Assembly: GCA_038503035.1 (NCBI GenBank)
Contig: JAVSML010024436.1
Location: 372,001-436,000 of the forward strand
Length of the DNA: 64,000 bases
Reading direction: 5' to 3'
Source of the DNA: Crocodylus rhombifer
Taxonomy: Eukaryota > Chordata > Crocodylia > Crocodylidae
In this document: positions 1 through 9,840 of the stretch, piece by piece
Layout of the letters: each line of letters begins with the position of its first letter
How positions within the stretch are numbered: the first letter of the stretch is position 1
Made by a program: the position numbers and the translations under genes
Notes under the pieces: model-generated
The model's database searches: none
What the model was told of the DNA's origin: nothing
Seen by the model: the letters and a program-made list of their open reading frames with translations, nothing else

Positions 1-424
1 TGGGATAGGTGTGTAAGAAAAATGCAAGGCATCACATTTTTACGGCAGCAAACCCAGAGCAAGAAATGTTTAATGAGGTTTATTCTTCACAACGCTAATT
101 TCCAGAGCAAGGAGATTTGCTAAAGTCTCAGCAAGTGTCAAACACAGCCTCTAACCTTTGGAGACTTACCCAGTTCTGAACTGAACCTCTGCACTTCCCA
201 AGGTTTGCCTATCCCTAGCTAAAGTTAACTTTAGTCCCAAGCTGTCCCAGAAGAGTCCCAGCTCTGAAGAATAAGAGGACTGAGTCCATTCATCCCCTTC
301 CCATACGGACCACTTGAAGCCTTTGGTAATTCATAGGCCTGAGCAACAAGCCTCAATCAGTACAGCCAGGTTAGATACTGTAGAGATACACAGCATTATA
401 AAAGCCCTATGAGGTTATCTAAAG

Positions 425-609
425 TAGTGGTTTTCAACTTTGTTTTATCTGTGGACCCCTAAAAAATTTTGAATAGAGGTGCAGACCCCTCTGAACTGTA
501 AGTGTGGGTATGCACATATTTTTGATTGATTGTAATCATCTTTCCCGGACCCTTTAGACATAGTCTGTGGACTCCTAGGGGTCCGCAGACCACAGGTTGA
601 AAACCACTG
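425..609. mobile_element. hAT non-autonomous element (185 bp)
   Basis: Terminal inverted repeats AGTGGTTTTCAAC and GTTGAAAACCACT bound it. Flanking octamers ATCTAAAG and CTCTAATG agree at 6 of 8 positions, as expected for an old hAT target duplication. Internal GTGGACCCC and GGGGTCCGCAGACCAC are typical of the 'gtggttctcaacc' MITE class. Confidence 0.8.
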
Positions 610-764
610 CTCTAATGGAAAAGAAAAACTTTGCTTATAAAATTAAACAAATAAGCTACAAATTAGAGATTGACACAGGGACCCTGAGGTCATTTGGGTC
701 ACTGAACTTCCCAAATGAGACTGGCAAATATTGAGAAGTACTGAGCTACAGGTATATAAGTGGA

Positions 765-895
765 TTGTCTTCATACTTGGGCACCTGGGAAACCTGGATT
801 CTAATTCCAGTTCTACCTCTGGCCTGGTATGGACAGCGAGCACGTAATTTCCCTTGTGCCTCAACTGGTTCATCTCTAACCATGGAGTTTTACTT
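765..895 (+). repeat. MIR-like SINE remnant
   Basis: The order of TGGATTCTAATTCC, CTGGC and TTTCCCTTGTGCCTCA with intervening spacing resembles the tRNA-like to core part of MIR elements. It is highly diverged. Apart from this and the hAT copy, 1-1790 shows nothing I can name. Confidence 0.4.
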
Positions 896-1794
896 TAATG
901 CACCAGAAAGACTTGTAAAGCATCCAGAAAACCTGCTTGTGAAAGTCATGTTGCTGGAGCGCAAGAAAGGGGAAAAAATGTGACATGTACAAATGCCCTA
1001 AAGTTCCAGATGTAGAGCTAGCTTTCTCACCTCACAGAGACATTCAAAGAAAGACTCTTCATCTTGATGAACCCCTCCCCCTTGCACTATAAGTCCCAAA
1101 AGTTAGGTTCCGATCAATAGGAGTGTTTTGATTTTTATAGTTTTAGATTTGCCTAACTTTAGCTTAAACTTTGTAAACAAAAATTACTTCAGCCCAGAAA
1201 TCTATTTTCTCATTTTGGCAGTGCTGTAGTTTTATTCAGGTGAAAAGAGAATTAACTGAAGTCAACCCTGTCCTGAAAAAAGGTTTAATTTCAGACAGAT
1301 TTATCATTTTCTGACAAAAAAAACAGATTTCAGCCAGATTTCACCTTTATCTGAAATAGTGACACTGACCTCCCTGTAGGTAGAGTAGTATGGGTGTAGT
1401 AAGTATTATCATTTATTATTCTGGGTTAGTCAGTCTCTCCCCTAGTCCTTGATACTTGTTCTCACTTATCTATCTTCTCTCCTCTCCCATTTCCTCAGCA
1501 CAGATTCCAGTCAGGTCCTTGGCCATAAGGGTCTCCTGCAAAGTAAAGGTATCCTGTGGCTGCAACTTGCATGTGTAATTCTTGTACAGAACCTGTCTTG
1601 TCGATTTCAGTAAAAGAGTATTCACATGAGAACAGTCCTATCTACTCTACAAAGTAATCATGCCTTTGTAACCAGATCTCATCTGACCTAGTTACAACCA
1701 ACAGAATGGAGTGGCATTCTCAGTGCAGTTTATTTCCACAAAACAAGCTTGTGGAAACATTTGTGCATCCACAAATGATGGGATTGAATGCACA

Positions 1795-2052
1795 CTTAGC
1801 AAATTTGTGATGACAACAAGTTGGGGGTGAAGTTGCAGATACTCTGGAGGGCAGGGATAGGATCCAGAATGACCTGGATAAACTGGGGAAATGGTCCAAA
1901 TTCAAGCAGGTGAAATTCAACAAGGACAAATGCAAAGTCCTGCACGTGGGACAGAGTAATTGCATGCACAAATGCAGACTTGGGAATGGCTGTAGTACTG
2001 CAAAGAAAGACCTGGGGGTTTCAGTGGACCATAAACTGGATATGAGCCAAAA
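1795..2052 (+). mobile_element. CR1 LINE fragment (reverse-transcriptase to connection part)
   Basis: The decayed reading matches the CR1 ORF2 segment after the catalytic loop: AAATTCAACAAGGACAAATG and TGCAAAGTCCTGCACGTGGG, then GACCTGGGGGTTTCAGTGGA. It is truncated at both ends and stops at the small palindrome at 2051. No open frame survives. Confidence 0.75.
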
Positions 2053-2085
2053 CGCATAGGCATGTGCCTAGTTTACCTATGCGTT
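2051..2085. repeat. 35-bp nested palindrome at the end of a CR1 fragment
   Basis: AACGCATAGG at 2051-2060 is the reverse complement of CCTATGCGTT at 2076-2085. Inside it AGGCATGTGCCT (2058-2069) forms a second inverted repeat. Confidence 0.7.
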
Positions 2086-3659
2086 AATCCGGCCCTGATG
2101 GCTACTAGGAAAGCAACAAGCATAATTTGTGGGCGTACAAACCACTCCCTGGAGCTGACCAAATCCTATCAGTTTAAGAATTAAAAGTCACTTGTTAAAA
2201 TGGTGTGCGCAGGGAAAAACACCACATGGGCCAGAAGTGCACTGACTCACTCGACAGGGGCCATGCCACACTAGCGAGTGCTCCATGCACGCCACACACT
2301 GAAAGGTCTGTAAAATAATCAACTTCTGTTCTGAGCATGGTTATCAGCCTGGGCCGAGCATCGCTCCAAGATGATGTTATTGCATCCATAGCAGGGTGCA
2401 ATGTTCTCAGGTTGTTTCAGCATAGTCTTTCCCATCACAGTTCTTTGACTGTGCAGATAAGCACTAAAGGCTTCCTCTGTTCTGGTCTTGGAGTGGCAGC
2501 TTCAACAGAAGGCTGCTGGTCTGGTGGCTGTAAGAGGGGCAAGGCAGAATTCCAGTATTTCTCCCTCCAAACATTCACAAATCACAAGCTGCAGCCCAGA
2601 AACTATGAAATCATCTAATACATCATGATGCTCTTCTTCTTTTTTTTTTAACTGCTGGATTATTTTTTTTATTTGTCTTTAGATGCCTGAGTCTTTAGAG
2701 TGAACCCACATTACCTTTTCAAGCTTTTCTCAGCAAACATACCAGGTAGAAACTTGCTTTTTTTAAAAATGAAAGCTAATATGCTCATAAAACAGGATGC
2801 CTTCAGCAGCTGCATTTTTTACAGAAACACTAAAAAGCATGAGATTCATGATAAAATATGAACATTGGCACCATTGCAATTATGGTGAACAGTCATGATC
2901 TTTCCTCCCTTTGGGTTTCTTTATAATATATAAGTTTACATTTGCTTTTGTTTTTTTTCTCTTTTCCTTTACTCTTGCCCTGGAGAGAGGAAACATTCCT
3001 GAAAACCAGGTAGCAATACTCCCCATCTGTACAATCTGAAGACCTTGAAGCAAATGAGCCTTGAAGAGTAATTGTAACATTATGGGGAGCAAATGATGCT
3101 GAATTATGCAATGGCTTTTAACAGGTGCTGTTTAGTGAATTAGTTTGGAAACAGTGCTATATAATTGAATTAAAAAATATATTTAAACAATGGTAAGGTG
3201 ACACGGGCAGATGGAAGGGAATGCAAAGTAGTAGAATATAGCTTTCTCTCTTCACTCCGCCAGTGTGGGAAGAATATGGCTGTGTAACATGAGTTAAGGC
3301 TGGAGACTCTGGCAATGGTTTGAGTTTCCTATAGGTTTAGCAGTCAGTTCACTGTATTGTTGATGTGCCAAATACAGAATTCCTTTATCATCCAATATAA
3401 TTTAAACTGCAGCAGGCCTTAAGGGTCATGGCTAAGATTAGCCCCCCTTGCATTAGTCACTACACAAGCACATAGGCTTGTTCTTGGTGTAAAAGATTTT
3501 CTAGCTGAGAAATAATGTCAGTTATAGCAGAAGAAAAATCACCACTCCAAGTGACATAGCTATTCTAGCAAAAGCTCTCATGTACATGCAATTATATTGG
3601 CAAAAGGTAGTTTTGCCAGTCTTGTTTATTCCATTCAGTGAACCAATTTACACTATCAG
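2086..3659. other. No recognisable gene; AT-rich unique DNA
   Basis: Contains short T and A runs (2637-2650 and others) and short open frames that look random. I see no transposon ends or RNA genes. Confidence 0.6.
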
Positions 3660-3757
3660 TTTGAACTGCATTTGCACTCAGAGGTTGGGAAGAATAGGTC
3701 TACCCATACAGGGAAAACAACAAACCCTTAAAATGCAGATGAATCCTACAGAAAAAC
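3660..3757. repeat. Source-like copy of a 98-bp duplicated segment
   Basis: Identical at 96 of 98 positions to 4694-4791. The neighbouring sequence on both sides differs between the two copies. The two mismatches are adjacent, near the middle (CA versus TG). Confidence 0.9.
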
Positions 3758-4270
3758 AGCCTGTACCAAAAAAGATGACAATTCAATTCCACAAAATAGT
3801 GTGTGGAAGAAAGAGGGATTTGTGTTGTCACCTGTTTTACATATAAGCATACCCAGCTCTCCTACAATACTTTCCATCACCACCTCTTTACAAAGGAGAT
3901 CAACACCACTATTCTCATTTTACATCACTGGGCTCTTTGGTAAACTCCTACGGCCGTGAGGGATTTTCTGCTCAAGAGTCAAACAGGTAACTAGGTAAAG
4001 GCCTCAGGCTTAGTTCTAATGACATGTCTAAGCATTACCAAGGAAAAGTAACAACCATAGAAACAATGCTGTCAATACAAAACATTTGTTTTAATGATGC
4101 AGGATATGGACATAGGAATTATTTACCATGGAGTACAAGGGGGAAAAGCTTTTAATGCACATGAACTGCATGCAGTACAGTAACTACTGTGGACAGGCTC
4201 TTTCCACATGCTATGTGGAAATCAAACCACAGTAACTTAGTCCTCTTTCCCTGAGGGGTAAATTACTGTG
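3758..4270. other. No recognisable gene
   Basis: Ordinary-looking unique sequence leading up to an LTR-like element. Nothing supportable seen. Confidence 0.6.
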
Positions 4271-4401
4271 TGTAGCAGGGCACTAGGGTGCCTGCTACTG
4301 AATAGTAGTAAATGGGCTCAACTGCCACTCACCAGGGCAGCAGGTGGGAGTTGCTATGGCAACAGAGTGGGTCAGCTGACTGCCAGGGGGCAGGGCCTGG
4401 C

Positions 4402-4410
4402 CTTTATAAG
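4402..4410 (+). promoter_or_regulatory. TATA-like motif inside the LTR-like element
   Basis: CTTTATAAG preceded by a GGGCAGGGCCTGG stretch, as expected for an LTR promoter reading rightward. Activity is unknown. Confidence 0.4.
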
Positions 4411-4693
4411 CAGAGCAGGCTGAGACTACAGGTCAGTTTCCCTGCAGGTGGCTTAGGAGAAAGAGGGAGCTCTGTGCAAGCAAGCTGAACAGAACAGTAG
4501 AGAAGCCAGGTAGCTGGTGAGCGACTGCTTGGCGGCACTGGGTAGAAGAAACCCTGATGAGGAGATGTGAGAGGGAGCCAGGCTTGCTTGGAACTCATGT
4601 TGGAATCCCAGAGAGGGGATCTTGGTTGGGCTTTGAAGTTGCGTTGTAACCCAGGAAGGGGAGATTTTGGGTTCAGTTACTGTTAAGACCGCA

Positions 4694-4791
4694 TTTGAAC
4701 TGCATTTGCACTCAGAGGTTGGGAAGAATAGGTCTACCTGTACAGGGAAAACAACAAACCCTTAAAATGCAGATGAATCCTACAGAAAAAC
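4694..4791. repeat. 98-bp copy of 3660-3757 inside the LTR-like element
   Basis: Same orientation, 2 mismatches. It interrupts the LTR-like sequence between GTTAAGACCGCA and CTGGGTGAGG. The 936 bp between the copies is not duplicated. Confidence 0.85.
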
Positions 4792-4920
4792 TGGGTGAGG
4801 CTGTAAGGGTGGAGGAGGCCTCAAGGGAGCTCCCTGGTAGAGGGGGAGTTCCTAGCACCACGGATGGTGCTGTGTTGTGGGGGTGTCCTGACCGCAGCCC
4901 AGCAGGGGCGATTATTGGGA

Positions 4921-5420
4921 TGAGCCCCAATTGGGAAGAGCCCCAGTGGGGCATAGGCCTGAGAAAGTGGGTCTGGGGGCCAGGTAAGGCTAAGGCTGCC
5001 TGAGCCCCAACCTTGGGAAGCCCGAGTCGGGCATAGAAGGCCCCAGTGTGGGCGGACCCTCAAAAGGTGCAAGCAAAGGCCCGAGTGTGGGTGAGGAGTA
5101 CAAGCACAGGAAGCCTGAATCGGGCATAGAAAGCCCCAGTGTGGGCAGGCCCCAGTGCTGGCGAGCGTGGGAAGCATGAGCAAGGCCCCAGTGAGGGCAA
5201 GGAGCGTGGGAAGTGTGAGTGAAGCCCCAGAGAGGGCAGGACCGTGAGAAGCGTGGGAGACAAGGCCCAAGTGTGCGTGAGACCGCGGGAAGTGTGAGGC
5301 ACAGGCCTGAGTATGGGTGACTGCAGGACATACGGGAGGTAGGCCCAAGTCGGGCACTGCCTGTGATTGAGAAGCCCCGAGAGGGGAGTAAGCCCATTGA
5401 GAAGCCTCGGCTGGGCAAAA
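4921..5420. repeat. Array of about 14 short GCCC...GGGC palindromes
   Basis: A degenerate unit of roughly 30-45 bp recurs, each with a mini-palindrome such as GCCCGAGTCGGGC, GCCCCAGTGTGGGC, GCCTGAATCGGGC, GCCCCAGTGAGGGC or GCCCAAGTCGGGC. Stems are 4-5 bp and loops 3-5 nt. Spacer words such as GGGAAG, GCATAGAA and GTGTGAG also recur. Confidence 0.75.
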
Positions 5421-5794
5421 GGGCGCAGTCTGAGAGAGGGCGAGCATATCGAGTAGGCCCCAGGAGAGGACCAGCACAGGGAACAGAACGGAATCCCGGT
5501 GTAGCAAGACCGGCTCCGTGCCAAGAAGGGCAGGAAGGCAGCCTCCCATTAACAATATAAGATCAAAGACGTGGCGGGCAAGATAGAGGGTGCATTCAAG
5601 GCCCAGGTTGGCACGGTAGGCAAGGGCACTACAGGAGGTCACAGCACCCCTAAGGAGCACCCTGCCACACTGTTATAGCTTCCATTTACCAAGGAATAAG
5701 AGTTTGTACCCCTTGGTAAACTGTTTGTATCACCCTGATTTGTCTTGCATTTATCCAGTGGTGTTCATCTCAAAGTCATCATATGGCTTGACTG

Positions 5795-5840
5795 TTATAG
5801 CCATTTTACAGGCAGAGAAATTGAGCCACAGAGTTGGGAA
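5795..5840 (-). repeat. MIR-like remnant
   Basis: CATTTTACAGGCAGAGAAATTGAG-type wording is the reverse complement of the MIR 3' core region. It is truncated by the low-complexity T run starting at 5899. Confidence 0.35.
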
Positions 5841-5898
5841 GCCCCCTGCCTACTCCCCCAACCTTCCCTGGCTGCCTCTGCCCACCCCAGCTCAGTAC

Positions 5899-6395
5899 TT
5901 TTTTTTTTTTTTTTTTTTTAAAAGCTGCAGTGCTCACCAGGGGCTGCTGGTCGGGTGGGGCGGTGATCCCCACTGCCCCATGCTGCATGGGGGGGCTTTG
6001 CATGAGCCCTTCCCCCCCACTGGTGCCCTGCCCTGGTCAGCTCTGGCCCTTTAAGGAAAAAAAATGGAGAAAAGCCCTGGAACTCACTGCTCCTACAGTG
6101 GCCTTGGGGTTTTGGGAGCTTGTGCAGAGCCCACCACGTGGTACGGTAATGGGGGGGCAGCGGGGATTGCCCCCTGCCAGCAGGAATGGTGGGTCTGGGG
6201 TTTTTTGTGGGGGGGCTGGGAGGGGTTCTTAAAGGGCCAGAGCTGGTACAGGTGGGCCACCCATGGCGGGGCTGGGGGAATGAGAGGGGTTGGGGGACTC
6301 ATGCAGAGCCCTCCATGCAGCATGGGGCAGTGGGGGGCAGCAGGGATCACCCCCTGCCTGGCAGCACCCACTGAACCAGGGCTTTTTTTTTAACA
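5899..6395. repeat. Imperfect inverted-repeat block flanked by homopolymers
   Basis: A T run (5899-5919) precedes a left arm at about 5925-6058. A right arm at about 6229-6390 reads as its reverse complement: CCCCATGCTGCATGG versus CCATGCAGCATGGGG, and GCTCTGGCCCTTTAAG versus CTTAAAGGGCCAGAGC. Between them lies a third, partial copy in the right-arm orientation (6118-6180). Likely a foldback or rearranged non-autonomous transposon; family unknown. Confidence 0.65.
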
Positions 6396-6463
6396 AGTGT
6401 GGGAGCTTGGTGAGCAGGGGTGGCCATTGCCAGGCCGGGAGAAGAGGATGGACCTGGCTGATT

Positions 6464-6545
6464 CGGAGATTTGGCCGAATCAAATCAGGACAGTGATCTG
6501 AATCACCAAATTGAATCACTGTCCCCCAAATCGCCCAAATCTGAA
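6464..6545. repeat. GATTCGG-type hairpin repeat
   Basis: GGACAGTGA (6488-6496) pairs with TCACTGTCC (6516-6524). The outer arms (GATTCGGAGATTTGG and CCCAAATCTGAAGTGAAT) continue the pairing imperfectly. Looks like a small foldback element. Confidence 0.55.
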
Positions 6546-6624
6546 GTGAATACTAGCCACTTCACACAGGCTTATTAAGTTGTGGGTGAAATATGTAAGG
6601 ATGTGTGTTTTCTCCTCTCTTGCT

Positions 6625-6816
6625 GTCAAGGAGGATGCAAACTAATGGCTTAAAATTGCAGCAAAGTAAGTTTAGATTGGATAGCCCAAAAACTTCACTG
6701 TTAGGACAGTGGGGCATGGAACAGATTGCCTAGGGAACTTGTAGACTCTCTATCACTGGAGGTGTTTGAGAACAGGCTGGATAGCCATTGGTTGGAGATG
6801 ATACAAACGTAGCTAT
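6625..6816 (+). mobile_element. CR1 3' region fragment interrupted by a hAT element
   Basis: GGCATGGAACAGATTGCCTA, then GGAGGTGTTTGAGAACAGGC and TGGATAGCCATTGG are standard CR1 ORF2-end/3'UTR wording. The hAT element inserted at 6817 cuts it. The tail may resume at 8885-9145. Confidence 0.7.
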
Positions 6817-8676
6817 CTGGGCTGTGCAAAATATTGTCGGGTGTTTTGTTTCAAAGCTGTTTCGATGCATTCTGAGCTTGAAACAGTGAATCAAAACAAA
6901 ACAAAAGGCTTTGAAACAAAACAAAGTGCACTCAAAACGTTTTGAAACATGAGTTTCCAAGTTGGGCTTACTTGGCTTCAGCGCCAGTCCCAGGCAGCAG
7001 CAGCAGCCTCCTCTCATGGGGTGCACAGATCCGGGGGCCCACACCCCAGGGATGGCTGTGAGGCTGTGCCAGATCTGTGCACTGGATGAGAAGAGGTTGC
7101 TGCTGCCACTGGCAGCAGCAATCTTCCCTGGCACTGAGCACAAGTCTCCTCTCATTCGGCTTGCACCCCTGGGAGGAGTCCAGCACAGCCCTGCAGCCCT
7201 CTCGGGGGTGCGAGCCCCCAAACCTGTGCCCTGGAAGAGAGGAAGCTCAGGCTGCCTCTCCCACCTGGAACTGGCACCCCCCACTCACCTCCCTGCTTGG
7301 CTACAGCCCCCTACTCAGCCCACGCCTGGCTTCAGCCACACCGGCCAGAGTCCTGCATGCATAAGCCCTGCACTGTCCAGCCAGGCTGCTTCTGTGCATG
7401 CAGAACCCAGGCCAGCGTGGCTGGTGGTCCTTGCAAGTGGGGCACTGCCCCAGGTGACAGCTTGGAGTTGCCTGAAAACACATGGCCCTGTTCTGCACCA
7501 AACTGGGCCACAGCAGTGCACTGTGGCAGAGGCTGCGTGGATACCTGGCAGCTGGGGCCGAGCTGTGCTGCTCCACCCCCCTGTGCAGGGGGGCTGTGCA
7601 CGAGGCCAGAGCACAGCTGCTGTTACTGGTAAGCTATGGGAGGGCTGGAGCTGGGGCGGGGGGGGGGTGTGAAGAGGCTGAAGGTTGGCAGGGAGTGTGC
7701 GGGGGGGACTGCAGCCAGCTGCTGCTCTAGTGAACAGGCCACAGCCAGCTGCAGGCTGAGCAGGGGGGGCTGGAGCCAGGCCCAGGCCAGAACTTGGGAC
7801 TGTAGCTGAGCAGGGAGGCAAGTGGGGGGGTGCCAGTCCCTGGTGGTAGAGGCAGCCTAAGCCTCCTCTCATCCAGGGTGCAGATCCAGGGGCTCACACC
7901 CTCAGGAGGGCTGTTGGGCTGTGCCAGACTCCTCCCGGGGGTGCAATCTCCCAGATCTGCACTGAATGGCAGGAGGCTCAGGCTGCAGTAGCAGCAATCA
8001 TTTCCGATCCCTGGTGGTAGAGGCAGCCTGAGCCTCCTCTCATCCAGGGTACATATCCAGGGACTTGCATCTCTAGGAAGGCTGCTGGTCTGTGCTGGAC
8101 TCCTCCCAAGATGTGAGCCCCCAGATCTGTGCAGCATGACAGGAAGCTTAGTTAGCAGCAATCATCTCTAGTGCTGGGTATGGGCTGTGGGCTGCACCCA
8201 GCACCGGTCCCAGGAGGCAGTGGCAGCCTCCTCTCATCTGGTGTGCAGATCCATGGGCCCACACCCCCAGAAGGAGTCCAGCACTGCCCCACAGCCCTCC
8301 CAAGGGAGTGAACCCCCGGATCTGCGTGATGGATGAGAAGAGGCTGCTGCTGCCAGCAAGTGTCAGGCCTTTTGCTTCGAACAGTTTGAGGTGCGGTTTC
8401 CCAGAAATCTCTGTGCCTATCTCCTTGAAACTTGGCATACTTCATGCCCTCAGAAGGGAACTTCCACTTCCCTGGAAGTTTCATCCAAATCGGGCAAGAG
8501 TTTTCATCAGTTTCATGATTCCCCATTATAGCCTATGGGTGAAACAGCAAAACAGTTTCCACAAAACTAAATGGGACAGTGCTTCAAAACAAAATGAAAC
8601 AATGAAATAAAACACTGTATCTTTGAAACAGTGAAATGGATGTCGAAACAAAACAATGGTGTTTTGCAGAGCCCTA
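6817..8676. mobile_element. hAT non-autonomous element (1.86 kb) with internal repeats
   Basis: Flanked by a perfect 8-bp duplication GTAGCTAT (6809-6816 and 8677-8684). The ends are CTGGGCTGTGCAAAA and, reverse-complemented, TAGGGCTCTGCAAAA, matching the hAT terminal pattern. Subterminal regions are rich in TTTGTTTCGA/TGAAAC motifs on both sides. The GC-rich core holds repeated blocks whose shared start (CCAGTCCC or TCCCTGG, then CAGCCTCCTCTCAT) falls near 6988, 7837, 8008 and 8218, with inverted counterparts ending ATGAGAAGAGG near 7085 and 8333. No transposase is encoded; open frames in the core are by-products of GC-rich repeats. Confidence 0.85.
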
Positions 8677-8884
8677 GTAGCTATGACTATGTTCTACTGC
8701 TGGTATTTCCCATGCCTCTGGGCTTTGCTGGCTGCCCCTACCTCCTCTGCTTTCTGCCATGTCAGAGTGATTTTAAGCCTCTCTCAGAGACATTGGGTGT
8801 TGTCTACAGCCAAGGCTGGGGACTTTTACTGGGGTGTACCAGTGCTCCTGCCGGGACCAAAGCTGGAGGTTCCTGGTTTAAATG

Positions 8885-9145
8885 TTTTTCCCCTCTGCTC
8901 AAGTTCAGACCGATCACCATCTTTGGGGTAAGGAACGAATTTTACCTCATGGTCAGATTGGTATGGACTGTGGGGGGTTTTGCCTTCCTCTGTAACAAGG
9001 GACATGGCTCTCAAGCACAGATTAACAACATTTCATAGAAGCAGGACATTGGCTGCCATGGTTTCCCTTCTTTACCTCAGGCAGGGGGCTGGACTAGATG
9101 TCCTCTGGAGGTCACTTTCAGCCCTACTTCTCTATGATTCTATGG
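8885..9145 (+). mobile_element. CR1 3' end fragment
   Basis: Contains GACCGATCACCATCTTTGG, GGGGGTTTTGCCTTCCTCTG and GGGGGCTGGACTAGATGTCC, and ends TCTATGATTCTATGG, the octamer-type CR1 tail. May be the remainder of the copy cut at 6816. Confidence 0.75.
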
Positions 9146-9394
9146 TGTAACCTTTCTGGCATGAGCATGAGTGGGAACAGACTGCATAGGAGAGGCAGCT
9201 GTTCTACAACCTCCTGCTTTGTAAGGACAATACCTCCATGATACTCAGGGTGTCATTGTACATCACCAATATCATGTGAGAACATAGAATCCAAGTTTCT
9301 CAGAGCTTGGGAGAACCTGGATTAGGATAAGACTTAGGAAAGGAACTGCACAAACCTCATCCTTCTTACATGCAGGGTTAGCAGGCACCTCATT

Positions 9395-9480
9395 TGGTTG
9401 CCTGAATCTCCCCTCTGTAAACTGGGATAATAACTTGCACACCTGCCTCCTTCCAGTGTTATTAATGTATTAACATGCAC
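9395..9480 (+). repeat. MIR 3' core remnant
   Basis: CCTCTGTAAACTGGGATAAT resembles the MIR core end. Short and diverged. Confidence 0.4.
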
Positions 9481-9695
9481 ATACTCCATACATCTCATGC
9501 TAACATATTTCCACACCAATGCTTGTATATGATTTACACGTTTTAGGGCAGAGCACCTGAAAGTGGGGATGCAAAGAGGCAGCACACTCAAACCTTGAGC
9601 ACAAGGACTCTGGCTCCCTATACACATACTTGGAGGTAGGGGGCAGGAGGCTTTTAATTAGAGCAGTTCCCAGACAACTGCTAGAATTAAAACTG

Positions 9696-9840
9696 TTCAG
9701 CATCATGTGTATTAAGCCTCCCCACCATGTTTCAAAATGGCCATGGAGGTGCTTCAACTACAGCTCATTCAACAAGATTTAGTTAAAACACTCCCACAGT
9801 CATCTTGAAATGCGGAGGGCTTAATACATGTGATGCTGAA
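9696..9840. mobile_element. Foldback MITE (145 bp)
   Basis: Left arm 9696-9721 (TTCAGCATCATGTGTATTAA, then GCCTCC) is complementary, with few differences, to the right arm 9814-9840 (GGAGGGCTTAATACATGTGA, then TGCTGAA). The core also has partial symmetry. The same ATCATGTGTAT end occurs at 56394-56405. Confidence 0.7.

Larger units (their letters stand above)
4271..5669 (+). mobile_element. Probable solo LTR or LTR-like element (1.4 kb)
   Basis: It begins TGTAGCAGGGCAC and ends GGAGCACCCTGCCACA, so the termini are TG...CA with an imperfect inverted repeat (TGTRGCAGGG). Flanking CTGTG and CTGTT could be a 5-bp target duplication with one change. A TATA motif (TTTATAAGC) lies at about 4402-4410. 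That gives a short U3 of about 160 bp and a very long downstream part. The downstream part holds an array of short palindromes (4921-5420) and a 98-bp inserted copy of nearby DNA (4694-4791). No gag, pol or env coding remains. I cannot assign a family; a non-LTR origin is possible. Confidence 0.55.

Noticed and set aside
4821..5660. 279-codon minus-strand open frame rich in Leu, Pro, Ser, Gly
   Set aside because: It lies wholly inside the LTR-like element and its palindrome array. Overlapping long frames in other phases show it is a GC-composition effect of the repeats.
6962..7672. 236-codon plus-strand frame and several overlapping ones up to 8161
   Set aside because: They fall within the GC-rich core of the hAT element bounded by the GTAGCTAT duplication. 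They have no transposase motifs, and the repeated phrases come from the internal repeat units.
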